Below are positions 5,695-9,866 of a stretch of 9,866 nt of DNA, one piece after another. Where the stretch lies: positions 1-9,866 of the forward strand of contig DATCIJ010000243.1 of NCBI GenBank assembly GCA_036507855.1, read 5' to 3'. The notes beneath the pieces were generated by a model. The model did not search any database. It worked only from the letters and a program-made list of their open reading frames with translations, and had not been told where the DNA came from. The first letter of the stretch is position 1, and each line of letters begins with the position of its first letter. Source of the DNA: JABWBJ01 sp036507855 (GTDB taxonomy: Bacteria > Gemmatimonadota > Gemmatimonadetes > Gemmatimonadales > Gemmatimonadaceae). A program made the position numbers and the translations under genes.

Positions 5695-8634
5695 GTGAAG
5701 GACGTGATTCTCGTCCGGGGCGCCCGGCAGAACAACCTGAAGGGTTTTGACGTCGCCATTCCGCGGCGGCGCCTAACGGTCATCACGGGGCCTTCCGGCT
5801 CTGGCAAGTCGTCCCTCGCGTTCGACACCGTGTACGCCGAGGGGCAGCGCCGGTACGTCGAGTCCCTGTCGGCTTACGCCCGGCAGTTCCTGGAACGGAT
5901 GGAGAAGCCCGACGTCGACGGGGTCGACGGCATTTCTCCAGCGGTCGCCATCGAGCAGAAGAATCCCACGCGGACGTCGCGCTCGACCGTGGGCACGTCC
6001 ACCGAGGTCTACGACTACCTGCGGCTCCTGTGGGCGAGAATCGGGCGGACTTTCTGCCCGCGCTGTGGCCGGGAGCTGAAGCCGGACACGGTGCAGTCGG
6101 TCACCGACGCCGTGCTCGGGCTGCCATCAGGAACGCGCCTGGTCGTGGCCTTCCCGCTCAAGCTCTCCGCCGCGGTGACCGACGCCATGGTGGTGGAGAA
6201 CCTGCGGGCGCAGGCGTTCCTGAGGGTAGTGGTCGATAAGGAGCTCAAGACCCTGGAGGAGGTCGAGTCGGAGCATCTCTCGCTCACTCGCGCGGCCGAC
6301 TTGATGGTCGCTGTCGACCGGCTCTCGGCAGACCCTGATTCTGCCGGTCGCATAGCCGAAGCAGTAGCGACTGCTTTCAGGGAGGGAGATGGAGAGTGCG
6401 TGGTACTGGCGAGGTCCGAGGTCCGAGGTCCGAGGTCCGAGGAAGGCTCGGGCAGCGGGCAGCGGGCCGCGGGCAGCGCGAGCACCGTTGCAGTGCCGAG
6501 TCACGAATCACGAATCACGAATCACGAACTCCGTTTCACCGAGCGTTTTGAATGCCCTAACGACGGCTTTCGCGCGCCGAATCCCAGTCCGCAGCTCTTC
6601 TCGTTCAACAACCCGCGCGGGGCGTGCCCGACCTGCAACGGCTTTGGCGCCGTGCTGGAGTACGATGAGGCGCTGATCGTTCCCTATCCCGAGCGGTCGC
6701 TTCGCGAAGGCGCCATCGACCCGTGGACCAAGCCGCGCTACGACGGCCGCCGGCGCACCCTGGCCGAGTTCGCGTCGCGCGAAGACATCCCGATGGGAAG
6801 GCCCTGGCGCGATCTCGAGGCCGAACAGCGACACAAGGTCCTTCACGCACGGACGCGGAGCTACAAGGGCATCTTTCCCTTCCTCGCCGACCTCGAGGAG
6901 AAGCGGTACAAACAGTACATCCGCGTCTTCCTCAGGCAGTACCAGACCGCCATGACGTGCGGCGCGTGCCAGGGTGCGCGGTTGCAGCCCGATGCCCTCA
7001 ACGTGCGCGTCGGAGCGAAGAGCATCGCCGAAGTGTCGGCGCTGACGATCGAGGCGCTGAGGCTGTGGATGCGGTCCATCGAGCTGACCGCCTTCGAGCG
7101 AGAGGTCGCCCATCACGTGCTGCGCGAGGCGATGGATCGCGTCGACTTCCTCTGCGACGTCGGGCTCGGCTACATCACGCTCGATCGGGCCACGCGAACG
7201 CTGTCCGGCGGGGAGGCTCAGCGGATCTCGCTCGCCAATTCACTGGGCGCCAGGCTCGTCGACACGCTGTATGTCCTCGACGAGCCTTCGATCGGCCTGC
7301 ATCCACGGGACATGGACCGGTTGCTGTCGCTGCTCAGACGACTGCGGGACAGCGGGAACACGGTCATCGTCGTGGAACACGACCTCGACGCGATACGGAG
7401 CGCGGATCACCTGATCGAGCTCGGGCCCGGCAGCGGCGAGCAGGGAGGCCGAATCGTGTTCGAGGGTCCAGTGAGCGACGCCGAGCGGAGTCCCCTGACT
7501 GGCAAGTACCTGACGGGCGCGCTGTCGATCCCCGTTCCGGCCAAGCGACGCCCTCTCTCACGGACGCGCCTCACGCTCAAGGGGGCGCGGGAGCACAATC
7601 TCAAGAACGTCGACATCGAGATCCCGTTAGGCGCCCTGACGGTCGTGACGGGGGTGTCGGGCTCGGGCAAGAGCACGCTCGTGCACGACGTGCTGTACCG
7701 GGCGCTGGAGACGCGGCTGTCGGGCGGGCACAGCGCCAAGCGGCACCTGGGCGAGCGCGTGGGAGTCTACACGTCAATGACCGGCGCCGAGTTGCTGGAG
7801 GCTGTGGTGCTGGTCGACCAGGAGCCGATCGGCCGCACGCCGCGCTCAAATCCTGTCACGTACGTGAAGGCTTACGACGAGGTCCGTCGGATCTTCGCGT
7901 CGCAGCCGCTGGCGAGGGAGCGGCGATACTCGCCCGGCACGTTCAGCTTCAACGTGGCCGGCGGACGCTGTGATGCCTGTGAAGGCGCGGGCGTCGTTCA
8001 GATTGAAATGGTGTTCATGGCGGACGTGTTCGTGCCCTGCGACACCTGCGGCGGCCGGCGTTTCAAGCCTGATGTGCTGGAAGTGACCGTGAAGGGGAAG
8101 TCGATCTACGACATTCTGCAACTCACGGTCGATCAGGCCATCCGGTTTTTCCCCTGGGAAGAGAAGCTCGGTCAGGCGCTGTGGCAGTTGCAGCAGGTGG
8201 GACTCGGCTATCTCCGGCTCGGCCAATCGGCGACGACGCTTTCCGGCGGCGAGGCGCAGCGGATAAAGATCGCGCGCGAGCTGGCGTCAGGTGAGCGAAA
8301 GGGCGGCCGGAACGGACGAGTCCGGAAGATCTACATCATGGATGAACCGACCACCGGGCTTCACATCGACGACATCCGGAAGCTGTCGGGCGTGCTGGAC
8401 CGGCTGATCGACGCCGGACACACGGTGGTATTGATCGAGCACAACCTGGACGTGATCAAGCTGGCGGACTGGGTGATCGATCTTGGCCCGGAGGCGGGCG
8501 ACGCGGGTGGTGAGGTTGTGGCGATGGGGCGGCCAGAGGATATCGTGCGCAATCCACGGTCACTCACAGGCAAATGGCTGGGGCCTCTGCTCAAGGCTCC
8601 GATGCGTGCACAACTGGTGACTCGTGACTCGTGA
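5695..8634 (+). CDS. uvrA: UvrABC excinuclease subunit A with a heptamer-encoded insert
   Basis: The DNA damage-sensing ATPase of nucleotide excision repair, which loads UvrB as a UvrA dimer. 979 residues from GTG 5695, about 40 longer than E. coli UvrA. Both ABC modules are complete: Walker A GPSGSGKSS (32-40) and GVSGSGKST (653-661), signatures LSGGE (503-507, 849-853), Walker B with DEPSIGLH (529 on) and DEPTTGLH (883 on). Zinc site 2 is intact (C759, C762, C782, C785). Zinc site 1 reads CPND...CPTC (C287, D290, C311, C314), with Asp where the second Cys is usual. Residues about 239-279 are an insert translated from three heptamer arrays. The last residues (VTRDS) and the TGA stop are encoded by another heptamer array. 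The N-terminus (MKDVILVRGARQNNLK) fits the family, supporting GTG 5695, although no good Shine-Dalgarno precedes it. No uvrB or uvrC is nearby. Confidence 0.96.
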   Translation: MKDVILVRGARQNNLKGFDVAIPRRRLTVITGPSGSGKSSLAFDTVYAEGQRRYVESLSAYARQFLERMEKPDVDGVDGISPAVAIEQKNPTRTSRSTVGTSTEVYDYLRLLWARIGRTFCPRCGRELKPDTVQSVTDAVLGLPSGTRLVVAFPLKLSAAVTDAMVVENLRAQAFLRVVVDKELKTLEEVESEHLSLTRAADLMVAVDRLSADPDSAGRIAEAVATAFREGDGECVVLARSEVRGPRSEEGSGSGQRAAGSASTVAVPSHESRITNHELRFTERFECPNDGFRAPNPSPQLFSFNNPRGACPTCNGFGAVLEYDEALIVPYPERSLREGAIDPWTKPRYDGRRRTLAEFASREDIPMGRPWRDLEAEQRHKVLHARTRSYKGIFPFLADLEEKRYKQYIRVFLRQYQTAMTCGACQGARLQPDALNVRVGAKSIAEVSALTIEALRLWMRSIELTAFEREVAHHVLREAMDRVDFLCDVGLGYITLDRATRTLSGGEAQRISLANSLGARLVDTLYVLDEPSIGLHPRDMDRLLSLLRRLRDSGNTVIVVEHDLDAIRSADHLIELGPGSGEQGGRIVFEGPVSDAERSPLTGKYLTGALSIPVPAKRRPLSRTRLTLKGAREHNLKNVDIEIPLGALTVVTGVSGSGKSTLVHDVLYRALETRLSGGHSAKRHLGERVGVYTSMTGAELLEAVVLVDQEPIGRTPRSNPVTYVKAYDEVRRIFASQPLARERRYSPGTFSFNVAGGRCDACEGAGVVQIEMVFMADVFVPCDTCGGRRFKPDVLEVTVKGKSIYDILQLTVDQAIRFFPWEEKLGQALWQLQQVGLGYLRLGQSATTLSGGEAQRIKIARELASGERKGGRNGRVRKIYIMDEPTTGLHIDDIRKLSGVLDRLIDAGHTVVLIEHNLDVIKLADWVIDLGPEAGDAGGEVVAMGRPEDIVRNPRSLTGKWLGPLLKAPMRAQLVTRDS
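6411..6528 (+). repeat. Compound heptamer array inside uvrA
   Basis: Three different 7-base tandem arrays of four units each: gaggtcc x4 (6411-6438, plus a partial unit), ggcagcg x4 with one variant ggccgcg (6451-6478), and tcacgaa x4 (6501-6528). Short non-repeat spacers separate them. The whole block stays in frame with uvrA and has no stop, encoding a low-complexity segment at residues about 239-279, just before the first zinc finger. Each family has a near-relative, reverse-complemented, in the arrays downstream of uvrA or before the tRNA. Confidence 0.93.
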
Positions 8635-8651
8635 CTCGTGACTCGTGACTC
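8617..8651 (+). repeat. Heptamer array gtgactc x5 carrying the uvrA stop codon
   Basis: Five perfect tandem units of gtgactc are seen. The last five uvrA residues (VTRDS) and its TGA stop (8632-8634) are read from this array. The unit is the reverse complement, with one base changed, of the tcacgaa unit inside uvrA. Because 7 is not a multiple of 3, this orientation presents TGA in every frame within 21 bases. Confidence 0.93.
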
Positions 8652-8666
8652 GGCACGGCGCTCTTA

Positions 8667-9580
<914 letters not shown>

Positions 9581-9677
9581 GATCGTACGGATTCCATTGG
9601 GACTCCGGACCGGGAGGCAGGGCGCGGGCCGAAGTTACAGGGAGGAGGTGCGGTTGGCACGATTTTGCTGTGGCTTT

Positions 9678-9726
9678 GGCTCTGGCCACTGGCCTTGCTT
9701 TCGCCCTTTGCCCTCTGCCCTCTGCC
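9678..9726 (+). repeat. Degenerate heptamer array before tRNA-Asn
   Basis: Seven 7-base units in register: ggctctg, gccactg, gccttgc, tttcgcc, ctttgcc, ctctgcc, ctctgcc. They resemble the ctctggc array downstream of uvrA and the reverse complement of ggcagcg inside uvrA. The rest of the 9581-9747 gap shows no gene. A weak promoter-like pair, ttgccc (9708) and ttactt (9731) with 17-base spacing, would put a -35 box inside the array. Confidence 0.7.
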
Positions 9727-9747
9727 CCCGTTACTTTTCTCGTCCCT

Positions 9748-9820
9748 TCCCGAGTAGCTCAGTTGGTAGAGCAGGTGACTGTTAATCACCGGGTCGCAGG
9801 TTCGAGTCCTGCCTCGGGAG
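9748..9820 (+). tRNA. tRNA-Asn (anticodon GTT)
   Basis: A complete cloverleaf can be drawn: acceptor tcccgag (9748-9754) with ctcggga (9813-9819), D stem gctc/gagc (9757-9760, 9769-9772), anticodon stem ggtga/tcacc (9774-9778, 9786-9790) with loop ctgttaa and anticodon gtt at 9781-9783, and T stem gcagg/cctgc around ttcgagt. Discriminator G at 9820 fits asparagine. CCA is not encoded. The remaining 46 bases of the window show nothing recognisable. The gene decodes AAC and AAU. Confidence 0.97.
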
Positions 9821-9866
9821 TTTGTTGAAGCACAACGCATTGCGAAACGAGACAACGGGTTAGGCG

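Noticed and set aside
5274..5750. Plus-strand 158-residue frame across the uvrA upstream region
   Set aside because: It starts inside the inverted-repeat element, is glycine-, serine- and arginine-rich, and runs out of phase into uvrA.
6723..7973. Plus-strand 416-residue open frame within uvrA
   Set aside because: It is an out-of-phase shadow of uvrA, arginine- and alanine-rich without any family motif, as expected in high-GC coding DNA.

Overview
The window is a stretch of GC-rich bacterial chromosome. Codon third positions are mostly G or C, the genes are ordinary housekeeping genes, and there are no phage, plasmid, transposase or CRISPR genes. Gene content and base composition would fit a soil-type Acidobacteriota (for example Vicinamibacteria) or a similar high-GC lineage. 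That placement is inference and cannot be proved from these genes alone.

Layout, left to right. (1) Bases 1-2772, plus strand: the C-terminal phosphotransacetylase-like half of a MaeB-type malic enzyme, cut by the window edge, then ATP-dependent PEP carboxykinase (pckA) 17 bases later. Together they look like an operon for the malate/oxaloacetate to pyruvate/PEP node. (2) A 178-base gap ends in a heptamer repeat that runs right up to the TTG start of an HD-domain phosphohydrolase (2951-4231). (3) Convergent to it on the minus strand are a PPM/PP2C protein phosphatase and a 56-residue downstream partner that overlaps it by one base. The HD gene and the small gene meet in one inverted repeat whose two arms each carry one gene's TGA stop codon. 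(4) Bases 5250-5694 hold no gene. They contain a MITE-like inverted-repeat element against the phosphatase start, a G-quadruplex motif and several small dyads. (5) uvrA (5695-8634) carries an insert of about 40 residues made of heptamer repeats just before its first zinc finger, and its stop codon lies in another heptamer array. (6) A convergent SDR oxidoreductase (8768-9580, minus) begins its stop codon exactly where a large heptamer array ends. (7) A further degenerate heptamer array precedes a tRNA-Asn(GTT) gene at the right edge.

The genes are individually conventional. The unusual part of the window is a set of short tandem arrays, almost all with a 7-base period, at 2915-2949, 6411-6528, 8617-8651, 8667-8767 and 9678-9726. 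The units look like point variants of one another. The array inside uvrA and the one at its 3' end share the same module order in opposite orientation, and they also share non-repeat spacer sequence. This suggests a dispersed compound repeat element that invades or grows in gaps, start regions, stop codons and even coding sequence. This is the best candidate for something undescribed, although simple-repeat expansion without any active machinery is equally possible.
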